64,000 nt of DNA, taken from positions 310,001 to 374,000 of the forward strand of contig NZ_QDKM01000002.1 in the NCBI RefSeq assembly GCF_003076755.1, written 5' to 3'. The DNA is from Pararhodobacter oceanensis (lineage in GTDB: Bacteria; Pseudomonadota; Alphaproteobacteria; Rhodobacterales; Rhodobacteraceae). A program made the position numbers and the translations under genes. The stretch's first letter is position 1. Every line of letters begins with the position of its first letter. Shown piece after piece: positions 16,168 through 26,004 of this stretch. The notes below the pieces were generated by a model. The model made no database searches. It worked only from the letters and a program-made list of their open reading frames with translations, and was not told the origin of the DNA.

Positions 16168-18459
16168 ATGAACAAGGCAGTGACCGACGGGCTGATAGTG
16201 ATGCCGCCAGAATTTGCCGAGGGGCTTGATCACTGGTCGAGCGGCGATGGCACGCCGGGGTCGGCGACCTATGACGGGGCGCCGAATGCGGCCTTTGTGC
16301 CCTCGGATCCTGATTTCGGCGGCTGTCTGGAACTATTGAAAACCGCGACCACGCAAAAGCTGCGCTGGATGGGGGCGGTGCCGGTGATCAACGGCTGCTA
16401 TTTACAGGTCACCGCGCGGATCAAGGCGGTGAGCGGGGCGCTGCCGGCGGTGCGCATCGCAGGTTTCGCGGCGGATGCGGGCAATGGCGCGGTCTCGGGC
16501 GTGGTGCTCTCGGCCGATCCGGTGACGCTGGCCAGCTACGGCGATGTGGTCGAGGTGCGCGCAGTGATCGCGACCTCGAACAAGGGCGGCGTCGATCTGA
16601 ATTGGGCGGGCGTGCATCACGGGTTTATCGGGCTGGATCTGACCGGCGCCAATGGCGGCGTGGTGCGGATTGATGATCTGCGGATCGAGGATGTGACCGG
16701 TTTCTGGCTGCGCGATATGCTCGATTGGGTCGATGTGCGCGATTTCGGCGCTATCGGCGACGGGGTCACGGATGATCACGCGGCGTTTGTTGCGGCGGCT
16801 GCCGAGGCGCTGTCCAGCGGTCGGTCTTTGCTGGTGCCCGAGGGGGTCTATGCGGTCGATTCAACGTTAACAATCGAGGTGCCGGTGCGGTTTTCCGGCA
16901 CGCTGGCGATGCCCGCCGGGGCGCGGTTGCAATTGACCCGCAATTACGACTTTGCGACCTATGCCAAAGCCTTCAATTCCGAGGGTCTGGGGCTGCGCAA
17001 AGGGCTGCAGGCGCTGTTTCATTTCACCGATCACGACACCTTTGATCTGGGCGGGCGGCGGATCATTCTGGATGCGCCGATTGATCTGGCCGAAACCGCG
17101 GGGCTGGATTTCTATTCGATCCGCCGGGTGGTGAAAAACGGGCTGATCGAGGTGACACCGGGGGCGGCGTGGGACAGCGTCACGGTGACCTCACAGGCCA
17201 GCTATTCGCCCGCGCAGCCGACCACGCTGACCGGCGTGGCGAATGTGGCGAATATCGCGGTGGGGTCGCGGATTTCGGGCGCCGGCGTGGGACGCGAGGT
17301 CTATGTGCGGGCGCGCAATGTCTCGGCGCAGACGATCACCCTGAGCGCAGGTCTCTACGGGGCGCAGGGCACGCAGGTGCTGACGTTTACCCAGTTGAAA
17401 TATATCTTCGACCTCTCGGGTTTTGATTTTATCGAGCGATTTGAACTGGATGGCGTGGAGTTTCAGTGCAAGGGCGAGGCAAGCGCGGTGAGCCTTGGCG
17501 CGGCGGGGCAGTTGATTGCGATCCGCGATTGCACCTTTAACCGGCCCCGCGACAAGGCGATCACCTCGATCGGGCGCGGCTGTCAGGGGCTGTTGGTGGA
17601 TCAATGTCTGTTCATGTCGAACGAGATGCCGAGCCGCTCGCAGGACCGCACCTCGATCGCGGTGAACGTCAATTCCAATGACGTGAAATTGCGCGACAAT
17701 GTGGTGGTGCGCTTTGCCACATTCGCGGTGATGGGCGGCACCTATCACATGCTGCAGGGCAATCATTTCTACCAAGGCGACGGCGAGCAAAACGCGGTGC
17801 GCACACCGGGCGTGGTGATGACCTATCCGAACACGGTTTCTGTGATCACCGGCAATTATATCGACAATTGCTTCATCGAACACGGCAATGAGCATGACGC
17901 GACGCCGGAGTTTAACTCGGAGTATAGTTTCGGCGGGCTCAGCGTGACCAATAACGTGTTTCTGGTGTCGAATGTGATCGCCAGTTTCCGGTTTTTCGTG
18001 GTTAAGCCCTATGGGCCGGATCACTTTATCTCGGGGCTGGTGTTCACCGGCAATGTGCTGCGCACGGTGAACGCGCAGCCCACCCGCGCCGAGGGGGTGG
18101 ATACGACCCACGCCGGTCTCGATTTCAGCCGGTTCCGCAATCTGGTCTGGCAGGGCAACACCTATAACGGGATTGCGGTGCAGACCGAGAGCCCCTTGGT
18201 CATGCGTCATGAGCAGAATACCGCGGCGACGACATGGGCGGTGAAAACCGGCGGCAAGCTGCCGTTTGACGGCTGGGCGCGGACGGTCAGCGGGATGGCG
18301 ATGGAGGGGGCGGCGAAAGGGCCGGGCAGCGAGATCCGCACCGGCATGCCCTATGCCGATATCCAGCGGGGGGCGCAGGGCAATGAGGTGCATGTGACCT
18401 GGCCCTCGCCGACGCGGGGCAAAATGGTGCTGACGGTGCGCGGTGACAACCCTCTGTAG
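16168..18459 (+). CDS. Pectate-lyase-fold (GH28-related) protein, possible gene-transfer-agent head-spike homologue
   Basis: A 763-residue protein. Residues about 1-180 form a carbohydrate-binding-like beta region. VDVRDFGAIGDGVTDDHAAF (about 188-207) is the classic N-terminal signature of the pectate lyase 3/GH28-related beta-helix fold, which runs on with many short N-rich beta turns. There is no signal peptide. Rhodobacter capsulatus gene transfer agent head spikes (GhsA/GhsB, rcc01079-01080) bind the capsule, and I recall a similar protein type in that locus. The start MNKAVTDGLIVMPP is preceded by CAGGGGTCTGGG. A strong terminator follows. The link to gene transfer agents is inference. 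Confidence 0.7.
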   Translation: MNKAVTDGLIVMPPEFAEGLDHWSSGDGTPGSATYDGAPNAAFVPSDPDFGGCLELLKTATTQKLRWMGAVPVINGCYLQVTARIKAVSGALPAVRIAGFAADAGNGAVSGVVLSADPVTLASYGDVVEVRAVIATSNKGGVDLNWAGVHHGFIGLDLTGANGGVVRIDDLRIEDVTGFWLRDMLDWVDVRDFGAIGDGVTDDHAAFVAAAAEALSSGRSLLVPEGVYAVDSTLTIEVPVRFSGTLAMPAGARLQLTRNYDFATYAKAFNSEGLGLRKGLQALFHFTDHDTFDLGGRRIILDAPIDLAETAGLDFYSIRRVVKNGLIEVTPGAAWDSVTVTSQASYSPAQPTTLTGVANVANIAVGSRISGAGVGREVYVRARNVSAQTITLSAGLYGAQGTQVLTFTQLKYIFDLSGFDFIERFELDGVEFQCKGEASAVSLGAAGQLIAIRDCTFNRPRDKAITSIGRGCQGLLVDQCLFMSNEMPSRSQDRTSIAVNVNSNDVKLRDNVVVRFATFAVMGGTYHMLQGNHFYQGDGEQNAVRTPGVVMTYPNTVSVITGNYIDNCFIEHGNEHDATPEFNSEYSFGGLSVTNNVFLVSNVIASFRFFVVKPYGPDHFISGLVFTGNVLRTVNAQPTRAEGVDTTHAGLDFSRFRNLVWQGNTYNGIAVQTESPLVMRHEQNTAATTWAVKTGGKLPFDGWARTVSGMAMEGAAKGPGSEIRTGMPYADIQRGAQGNEVHVTWPSPTRGKMVLTVRGDNPL

Positions 18460-18484
18460 AGGGGCAGAAGGCCGGTGTTTCGGG

Positions 18485-18513
18485 GGGCGGTGCAGGGATG
18501 CATCGCCCTTTTT
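18485..18513 (+). terminator. Rho-independent terminator after the pectate-lyase-fold gene
   Basis: A 10-base stem, GGGCGGTGCA (18485-18494) with TGCATCGCCC (18499-18508) and one G-U pair, around loop GGGA, followed directly by TTTTT. It sits 26 bases past the stop codon at 18459. Confidence 0.85.
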
Positions 18514-18736
18514 CTTATAGCGCTAACAGGGTGATTCGGTGGCACGGGCGAATCACCCGTCACAGATAGGTGTCAGCAATGCGACGGGCGTATCGGGCGG
18601 GAAAGTTTTTTTCGGCGCCGGTTTCACCCGCTTCTCGCGCAGGGGTTGCGCTGGCCAGAGGGGGCTGACGCAGGGGGAGGTTGTTGACATTCCCGTGACC
18701 CGCAGGCGGCTGAAAAACTTGGCGGAAATGCGGCGC
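18514..18736. other. Intergenic region between terminator and acs control region
   Basis: About 220 bases with no recognisable gene. Short open frames exist on both strands but lack family features. TTGTTGACATTCCCGTGACC around 18680 contains a good -35-like TTGACA, but no convincing -10 follows at 16-18 bases. Confidence 0.4.
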
Positions 18737-18789
18737 TTTGCATTTGTCTTTACAAATTGGCATTTGTGGACGTGAAGAAATTTACAAAA
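18737..18789 (+). promoter_or_regulatory. Repeated TTTGCATTTG/TTTACAAA elements upstream of acs, candidate ScfR/RamB-type operator
   Basis: An AT-rich island has CATTTGT at 18741 and again at 18761, exactly 20 bases apart, and TTTACAAA at 18749 and 18781. ATTTGT-CTTT-ACAAAT (18742-18757) is a perfect inverted repeat. Short-chain-acyl regulators of the ScfR/RamB/PccR group in actinobacteria and Rhodobacteraceae bind paired TTTGC(A)AA-type sites near acetate and propionate genes. This arrangement 130-180 bases before acs would suit such control. Binding is not shown. Confidence 0.45.
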
Positions 18790-18916
18790 TTACCCTTGTC
18801 CAAAAAAGAGTTACGCGAAAATTGACCCATAAGTTATGATGCCTGTGGATGGAGGGCTGCAGAAATGTGCTCGGCAGGGAGGCCGGCGCATCGGGTGCAG
18901 CAGCAGGAGATTGCTT

Positions 18917-20878
<1,962 letters not shown>

Positions 20879-21052
20879 CGGGCGTGCGCGCGGCGGGCAG
20901 GGAGAGACTTGCCGCGCGTGCGTCCTGCGATCCGGCGCCTTTGGCGCGGGGTCAGATGCGCCGATCCGAGGGGCAATCGTCTGCCGGGTCGCGCCACGCA
21001 AAGCGGGTATCCCGAGAGGGGTGCCGGCAGGAGGAAACCCGGGGAGGACATT

Positions 21053-21310
21053 ATGTCTGACAAATCCGCCAGCGCCTATTGGACGGCGAATATAAGGCTC
21101 ATCACCATCTGTATGGTGATCTGGGCGCTCGTATCTTTCGGCTTCGGCATCATTTTGCGCCCGCTTATTTCGGGCATCGCGGTGGGCGGCACCGATCTTG
21201 GCTTCTGGTTTGCCCAGCAAGGCTCGATCCTGACCTTCATCGTCTTGGTGTTCTTTTATGCCGCGCGCATGAAGGCCATCGACCGCGATTTTGGCGTCGA
21301 CGAGCAGTAA
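21053..21310 (+). CDS. DUF4212 small membrane subunit of a sodium:solute symporter
   Basis: An 85-residue protein with two transmembrane helices (about 14-38 and 50-70) and an Asp/Glu-rich end. WTANIRLITICMVIWALVSF and GTDLGFWFAQQGSI are typical of DUF4212, which is almost always encoded directly before a VC_2705-type symporter. It plays the part that the small YjcH subunit plays beside ActP. GGGGAGGACATT precedes the ATG. The symporter starts 16 bases after its stop. Confidence 0.9.
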   Translation: MSDKSASAYWTANIRLITICMVIWALVSFGFGIILRPLISGIAVGGTDLGFWFAQQGSILTFIVLVFFYAARMKAIDRDFGVDEQ

Positions 21311-21325
21311 GGGACATAGGGACAT

Positions 21326-23095
21326 ATGGATCAATTTACACTCAATCTGCTGGTCGTGGGCGCGTCTTTCGCGCTTTATATCGGCATTGCCATCTGGGCC
21401 CGCGCGGGCTCGACATCCGAATTCTATGCCGCCAATCGCGGCGTTCATCCCGTGCTCAACGGCATGGCCACCGCCGCGGACTGGATGTCGGCGGCCTCGT
21501 TCATTTCGATGGCCGGTCTGATCGCCTTTGTCGGCTATGACAATTCGACCTATCTGATGGGCTGGACCGGCGGCTATGTGCTGCTGGCGCTGTTGCTGGC
21601 GCCTTATCTGCGCAAATTCGGCCGTTTCACCGTGCCGGATTTCATCGGCGACCGGTTCTATAGCCAGACCGCGCGGATCGTGGCGGTGGCCTGTCTGTTA
21701 ACCATGTCGATCACCTATGTGATCGGCCAGATGAGCGGTGCGGGCGTCGCCTTCTCGCGGTTTCTGGAAGTGGAAAACCAGACCGGTCTGTTGATCGCCT
21801 CGATCATCGTATTCTTGTATGCCGTGATCGGCGGCATGAAGGGCATCACCTATACGCAGGTGGCGCAATATTGTGTGTTGATCATCGCTTATACTATTCC
21901 GGCGATCTTCATCTCGCTGCAATTGACCGGTAATTTCCTGCCGCAACTGGGGCTGTTTGGCACCCATGCGGAATCCGGTGTGCCGCTGTTGACCAAGCTG
22001 GATCAGGTGCTGACCGAGCTGGGCTTCCGCACCTATACCGAGCATCACACCAACACGTTGAACATGGTGCTGTTTACCATGTCGCTGATGATCGGCACCG
22101 CCGGTCTGCCGCATGTGATTATCCGCTTCTTCACCGTGCCGAAAGTCTCGGACGCGCGGGCGTCGGCGGGCTGGGCGCTGGTGTTTATCGCGCTGCTCTA
22201 CACTGTGGCTCCGGCTGTCGGGGCGATGGCGCGTTTGAACATCATCACCACGATCTACCCCGATGGCACCGATGCGACGCCTCTGGCCTATGCCGACCAG
22301 CCGGACTGGATCGCGAATTGGGAGCAGACCGGGCTTTTGGCCTTTGAAGACCTCAATGGCGACGGGTTGATCCAATATTACAACCCGACCGATGCCTTTG
22401 CCGAAACCGCCGCCGAGCGGGGCTGGGAAGGCAACGAGATGGTCACCTTCAACCGCGATATTCTGGTGCTTGCAAACCCGGAAATCGCCGGTCTGCCGCC
22501 CTTTGTGATCGCGCTGATCGCGGCCGGTGGTCTGGCGGCGGCGCTGTCGACGGCGGCGGGTCTGTTGCTGGCGATTTCGGCGGCGGTCTCGCATGACCTG
22601 ATCAAATCGGTGATCAACCCGTCAATCTCGGAAAAGGGCGAGTTGATGGCGGCGCGGGTCTCGATGGCGGCGGCGATCATCGTGGCGACGGCCTTGGCGT
22701 GGAACCCGCCGGGCTTTGCGGCGCAGGTTGTGGCGCTGGCCTTCGGTTTGGCGGCCTCGTCGCTGTTCCCGGCGATCATGATGGGGATCTTTTCGAAGAA
22801 GATGAACTCGGCAGGGGCGATTACCGGCATGTTGGTCGGCATCCTTTCGACCCTGCTCTATATCTTCACCTATCTGGGCTGGTTCTTCATCCCCGGCACC
22901 AACATGCTGCCGAATACGGCGGATAGCTGGATGTTCGGCATTGCGCCGGCCTCCTTCGGCACGGTGGGTGCGATCTTGAACTTCATCGCCGCCTATGTCG
23001 TCTTGGCGATGACCAAACCCGCACCGCAGCATATTCAGGATCTGGTGGAATCGATCCGTGTGCCGCGTGGCGCTTCCGGTGCATCCTCGCACTGA
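21326..23095 (+). CDS. Sodium:solute symporter (VC_2705 subfamily), probable acetate/short-chain carboxylate transporter
   Basis: A 589-residue polytopic membrane protein of the solute:sodium symporter family with about 13 helices. The signature ADWMSAASFISMAGLIAFVG near residue 52, GQMSGAGVAFSRFLEV and the GLAAALSTAAGLLLAISAAV helix are diagnostic. A hydrophilic insertion (about residues 310-375, with an EF-hand-like DLNGDGLIQY loop) marks the VC_2705 group that pairs with DUF4212. Relatives transport acetate or other monocarboxylates, and its position after acs agrees. The exact substrate is inferred. Downstream genes on the same strand probably belong to the same operon. Confidence 0.9.
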   Translation: MDQFTLNLLVVGASFALYIGIAIWARAGSTSEFYAANRGVHPVLNGMATAADWMSAASFISMAGLIAFVGYDNSTYLMGWTGGYVLLALLLAPYLRKFGRFTVPDFIGDRFYSQTARIVAVACLLTMSITYVIGQMSGAGVAFSRFLEVENQTGLLIASIIVFLYAVIGGMKGITYTQVAQYCVLIIAYTIPAIFISLQLTGNFLPQLGLFGTHAESGVPLLTKLDQVLTELGFRTYTEHHTNTLNMVLFTMSLMIGTAGLPHVIIRFFTVPKVSDARASAGWALVFIALLYTVAPAVGAMARLNIITTIYPDGTDATPLAYADQPDWIANWEQTGLLAFEDLNGDGLIQYYNPTDAFAETAAERGWEGNEMVTFNRDILVLANPEIAGLPPFVIALIAAGGLAAALSTAAGLLLAISAAVSHDLIKSVINPSISEKGELMAARVSMAAAIIVATALAWNPPGFAAQVVALAFGLAASSLFPAIMMGIFSKKMNSAGAITGMLVGILSTLLYIFTYLGWFFIPGTNMLPNTADSWMFGIAPASFGTVGAILNFIAAYVVLAMTKPAPQHIQDLVESIRVPRGASGASSH

Positions 23096-23164
23096 TAAGA
23101 TGCGGAGGGGCGCGCGGGTTGCGCCCCTCCACCCCCCCCCGCGATAAGTCAGGACCGATGCCCG

Positions 23165-24988
23165 ATGGATACCCAAACCGCCGCGATCAAGGTGTTTCTG
23201 GACTCGGTGCATCCCTATGACAGTCTGCCGCTTGACGAGTTGGTGCAAACCGCCACCTCTTTCAGCCGCAGGGAATACAAGCCCGGTGAGCAGGTCTATA
23301 CCATGGGCGATCCGCTCGACGGGATCTATCTGGTCAAACGCGGCACCATCGAGGTCACCGACGGGGTCGGTGTCACCGTCTCGATCCTTGGCCCGCGCAA
23401 CTCCTTTGGCGAGCGCGGGTTGCTGCGCGACGGGCGCGCGGTGACCTCGGCCACGGCGACCGAGGACAGCGTGGTTCTGGTCCTGCCCGAGGTGCAATGG
23501 CGCCATCTGATCGCAGTGAAACCGGCGTTCGAGCGGTTTTTCAGCCGCTCGCGGGCGGCGGATGCGCGCGGCAATGAGTTAAGCACGCTGAAGGTCAGCG
23601 ATCTGATGGCGCGCAATCCGGTGACCATTGCCATGGAAGCCAGCATCGCGCAGGCGGCGCGGCTGATGCGTGATAACCATATTTCCAGCCTTGCGGTGAC
23701 CGAGGGCGGCGTGCTCAAGGGCATTGTCACCACCGGCGATCTGACCGCGCGGGTGCTGGCCGAGGGGCTGGGCGGCGAGACGCTTGTGGGGCAGGTGATG
23801 ACCCGTGATCCGCTGGCGCTGGGGCCGGATGCTTTGGGCTCGGACATTCTGCACGCGATGCTCGAGCGGCGGATTGGTCATGTGCCGGTGGTGCAGGACG
23901 GCAAGCTGAAGGGCATCGTGACCCAGACCGATCTGACCCGCTATCAGGCGGTGAATTCCGCGCAATTGGTCCGCGACGCCGCCGAGAGCAACACCGCCGA
24001 CGAGATGGCGCAGGTCACTGCCCGTATCCCCAAGCTGCTGTCGCAACTGGTGGCGGCGAATAACGCCCATGAGGTGGTCACAAGGCTGATCACCGATGTG
24101 GCGGATACGGTGACGCGGCGGCTCTTGCGGCTGGCCGAGGCGCAGCTTGGTCCGGCGCCGGTGCCCTATCTCTGGCTGGCCTGCGGCTCGCAGGGGCGGC
24201 AGGAACAGACCGGCGTTTCCGATCAGGACAACTGTCTGATTCTGGATGACAGCGTGGGCGAGGATGACATGGCCTATTTCCATGCGCTGGCGCGGTTTGT
24301 CTCGGACGGGATGAACACCGCGGGCTATGTCTATTGCCCCGGCGATATGATGGCGACCAATCCGCGCTGGTGCCAACCGCTGCGGGTCTGGCGGCGGTAT
24401 TTCGACAGCTGGATCACCTCGCCGAGCACTGAGGCGCAGATGCTGGCCTCGGTGATGTTCGATCTGCGGCCTATCGGCGGGCATATGACGCTGTTTCGCG
24501 ATCTCGAGGAGGAAACGCTGACTGCGGCCTCGCGCAATTCGATCTTTGTCGCGCATATGATTTCCAATTCGCTCAAGCATCAGCCGCCCTTGGGGCTGTT
24601 GCGGGGTTTTGCCACGATCCGCTCGGGCGAGTTCAAAAACCACATCGACATGAAGCATAACGGCGTGGTGCCGGTGGCGGATCTGGCGCGGGTCTATGCG
24701 CTGCAGGCGCGGCTGCCCGAGACCAACACCCGCGCCCGTATCGAGGCCGCCGAAGCGGCGGGCGTGATCTCGGTCTCGGGCGCGCGCGATCTTGTCGATG
24801 CCTATGATTTCATTGCGCAACTGCGGCTTGAGGCGCAGGCCGATCTGGTCAAAGCCGGGCGCAGGCCCGATAACTTTCTGGCGCCCTCGGATCTGTCGGA
24901 TTTCGAGCGCAGCCATCTGCGCGACGCTTTTGTCGTCGTGCGCACCATGCAATCTGCCCTTGGCCAGCGCGCCGGAACGCTGGGCTGA
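23165..24988 (+). CDS. cNMP-binding/CBS/DUF294 nucleotidyltransferase-like signalling protein
   Basis: A 607-residue cytoplasmic protein with four domains in order. A cyclic-nucleotide-binding domain (about 15-125, with YLVKRGTIEV and FGERGLLRDGRAVT) is followed by two CBS domains (about 145-265). A DUF294 nucleotidyltransferase domain follows, with GSQGRQEQT (about 340-348) and DQDN (about 352), and then a helical DUF294 C-terminal domain. The GlnD-like NT motif keeps the acidic residues needed for catalysis, so it may nucleotidylate a partner. Such proteins regularly follow VC_2705 symporters and precede a DnaQ-type exonuclease, as here. The modified target and the sensed ligand are unknown. 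Confidence 0.9.
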   Translation: MDTQTAAIKVFLDSVHPYDSLPLDELVQTATSFSRREYKPGEQVYTMGDPLDGIYLVKRGTIEVTDGVGVTVSILGPRNSFGERGLLRDGRAVTSATATEDSVVLVLPEVQWRHLIAVKPAFERFFSRSRAADARGNELSTLKVSDLMARNPVTIAMEASIAQAARLMRDNHISSLAVTEGGVLKGIVTTGDLTARVLAEGLGGETLVGQVMTRDPLALGPDALGSDILHAMLERRIGHVPVVQDGKLKGIVTQTDLTRYQAVNSAQLVRDAAESNTADEMAQVTARIPKLLSQLVAANNAHEVVTRLITDVADTVTRRLLRLAEAQLGPAPVPYLWLACGSQGRQEQTGVSDQDNCLILDDSVGEDDMAYFHALARFVSDGMNTAGYVYCPGDMMATNPRWCQPLRVWRRYFDSWITSPSTEAQMLASVMFDLRPIGGHMTLFRDLEEETLTAASRNSIFVAHMISNSLKHQPPLGLLRGFATIRSGEFKNHIDMKHNGVVPVADLARVYALQARLPETNTRARIEAAEAAGVISVSGARDLVDAYDFIAQLRLEAQADLVKAGRRPDNFLAPSDLSDFERSHLRDAFVVVRTMQSALGQRAGTLG

Positions 24989-25010
24989 TCGGGCATGAAA
25001 AGGAGACGCA

Positions 25011-25562
25011 ATGATCATTGATTTCATCGGCGCGATTGCCACCGGCTTCTGCCTGTTTGGCGTCTTGCTCTTGGTTAACCGGCTCATCGGCGGGCGGTTT
25101 GGCCGCTGGGTCTATCCGGCGGCGGTGGCGCTGGGGATGATCGGCTATACGGTCTGGGCCGAATACAGCTGGCCTGTGCGCACCGTCGAGGGCTCGCCGC
25201 AGATGCAGCTGGCCTCGGCAAATGAGCAGAGCGTGGTCTACCGGCCCTGGACCTATATCTGGCCGCAGGTGACGCGGCTGGTGCTGGTCGATCGCTCGCA
25301 TACGCTGGTGCATCCGCAGGCCGCGGATCTGGTGTTGACGCAACTGGTGTTCATCGGCCGCTGGGAGCCGATCCATGTTGCCGGTGTGGTGTTTGACTGC
25401 GCCACTGCGGCGCGGGTCGATTTGGGAGACGGGGTGACATTGCAAGAAGACGGCACGGTTGCGGGCGCAGACTGGCGCGCGCTGGCGGCGGATGATCCGG
25501 TGTTGCGCACCGCCTGTGAGGTAGCTGAGGAGGTCAGGGATGGGCGAGGCGAGCGCGCGTAA
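25011..25562 (+). CDS. Conserved membrane protein of unknown function
   Basis: A 183-residue protein with two N-terminal membrane segments (about residues 4-24 and 34-52) followed by a periplasm- or cytoplasm-exposed region with WPVRTVEGSPQMQLASANEQ and a Trp-rich RPWTYIWPQV segment. I do not recognise a named family. It starts 22 bases after the DUF294 gene with AGGAGACGC before the ATG and overlaps the receiver gene by 23 bases. It is therefore an integral member of this operon and may connect the symporter or sensor to the signalling proteins. Confidence 0.75.
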   Translation: MIIDFIGAIATGFCLFGVLLLVNRLIGGRFGRWVYPAAVALGMIGYTVWAEYSWPVRTVEGSPQMQLASANEQSVVYRPWTYIWPQVTRLVLVDRSHTLVHPQAADLVLTQLVFIGRWEPIHVAGVVFDCATAARVDLGDGVTLQEDGTVAGADWRALAADDPVLRTACEVAEEVRDGRGERA

Positions 25563-26004
25563 ACATATTCTGGTGGTCGAGGATGAGGATAATATCGCCG
25601 TCGCCCTCGACTATCTGATGACCCGCGAGGGCTATGCCCACCAGCGGATCGCCACCGGCAAGGGCGCGGTCGAATTGATCCGCGAGACGCGGCCCGATCT
25701 GGTGCTTCTGGATGTGATGCTGCCCGAGGTTTCGGGCTATGAGATTTGCCAGAACCTGCGTATGGACGCGTCGCTGAACGGGGTGAAAATCCTGATGATG
25801 ACCGCCCGCGGCTCGGCGATGGAGCGGCGCAAGGGGCTGGCGATGGGGGCGGATGGGTTTATCTCGAAACCCTTTGAGCTCAAGGCATTACGGGCGGAAG
25901 TCCGGCGCATTCTGGCCGGTGAGGCGGCGCCTGAGGAGGGGCCGGAGACGCTGCAGGCCGAGGATCCGCCGCCCGAGGGGTCCGGCGGCACGCGCCATGG
26001 GTGA
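25540..26004 (+). CDS. Stand-alone response-regulator receiver protein
   Basis: A 154-residue protein consisting of one CheY-like receiver domain (residues about 9-125) and a short Pro/Glu/Gly-rich tail. The acidic pocket (VVEDEDN), the phosphorylation Asp in LVLLDVMLPEVSGYE (about residue 58), the Thr in MMTARGS and the Lys in FISKPFE are all present, so it should be phosphorylatable. There is no DNA-binding output domain. AGGAGG precedes the ATG, and the gene overlaps the next one by 8 bases (ATGGGTGA). It is a natural partner for the sensor-like part of the downstream fusion, but that protein lacks the phospho-accepting His, so phosphate must come from elsewhere. Confidence 0.9.
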   Translation: MGEASARKHILVVEDEDNIAVALDYLMTREGYAHQRIATGKGAVELIRETRPDLVLLDVMLPEVSGYEICQNLRMDASLNGVKILMMTARGSAMERRKGLAMGADGFISKPFELKALRAEVRRILAGEAAPEEGPETLQAEDPPPEGSGGTRHG

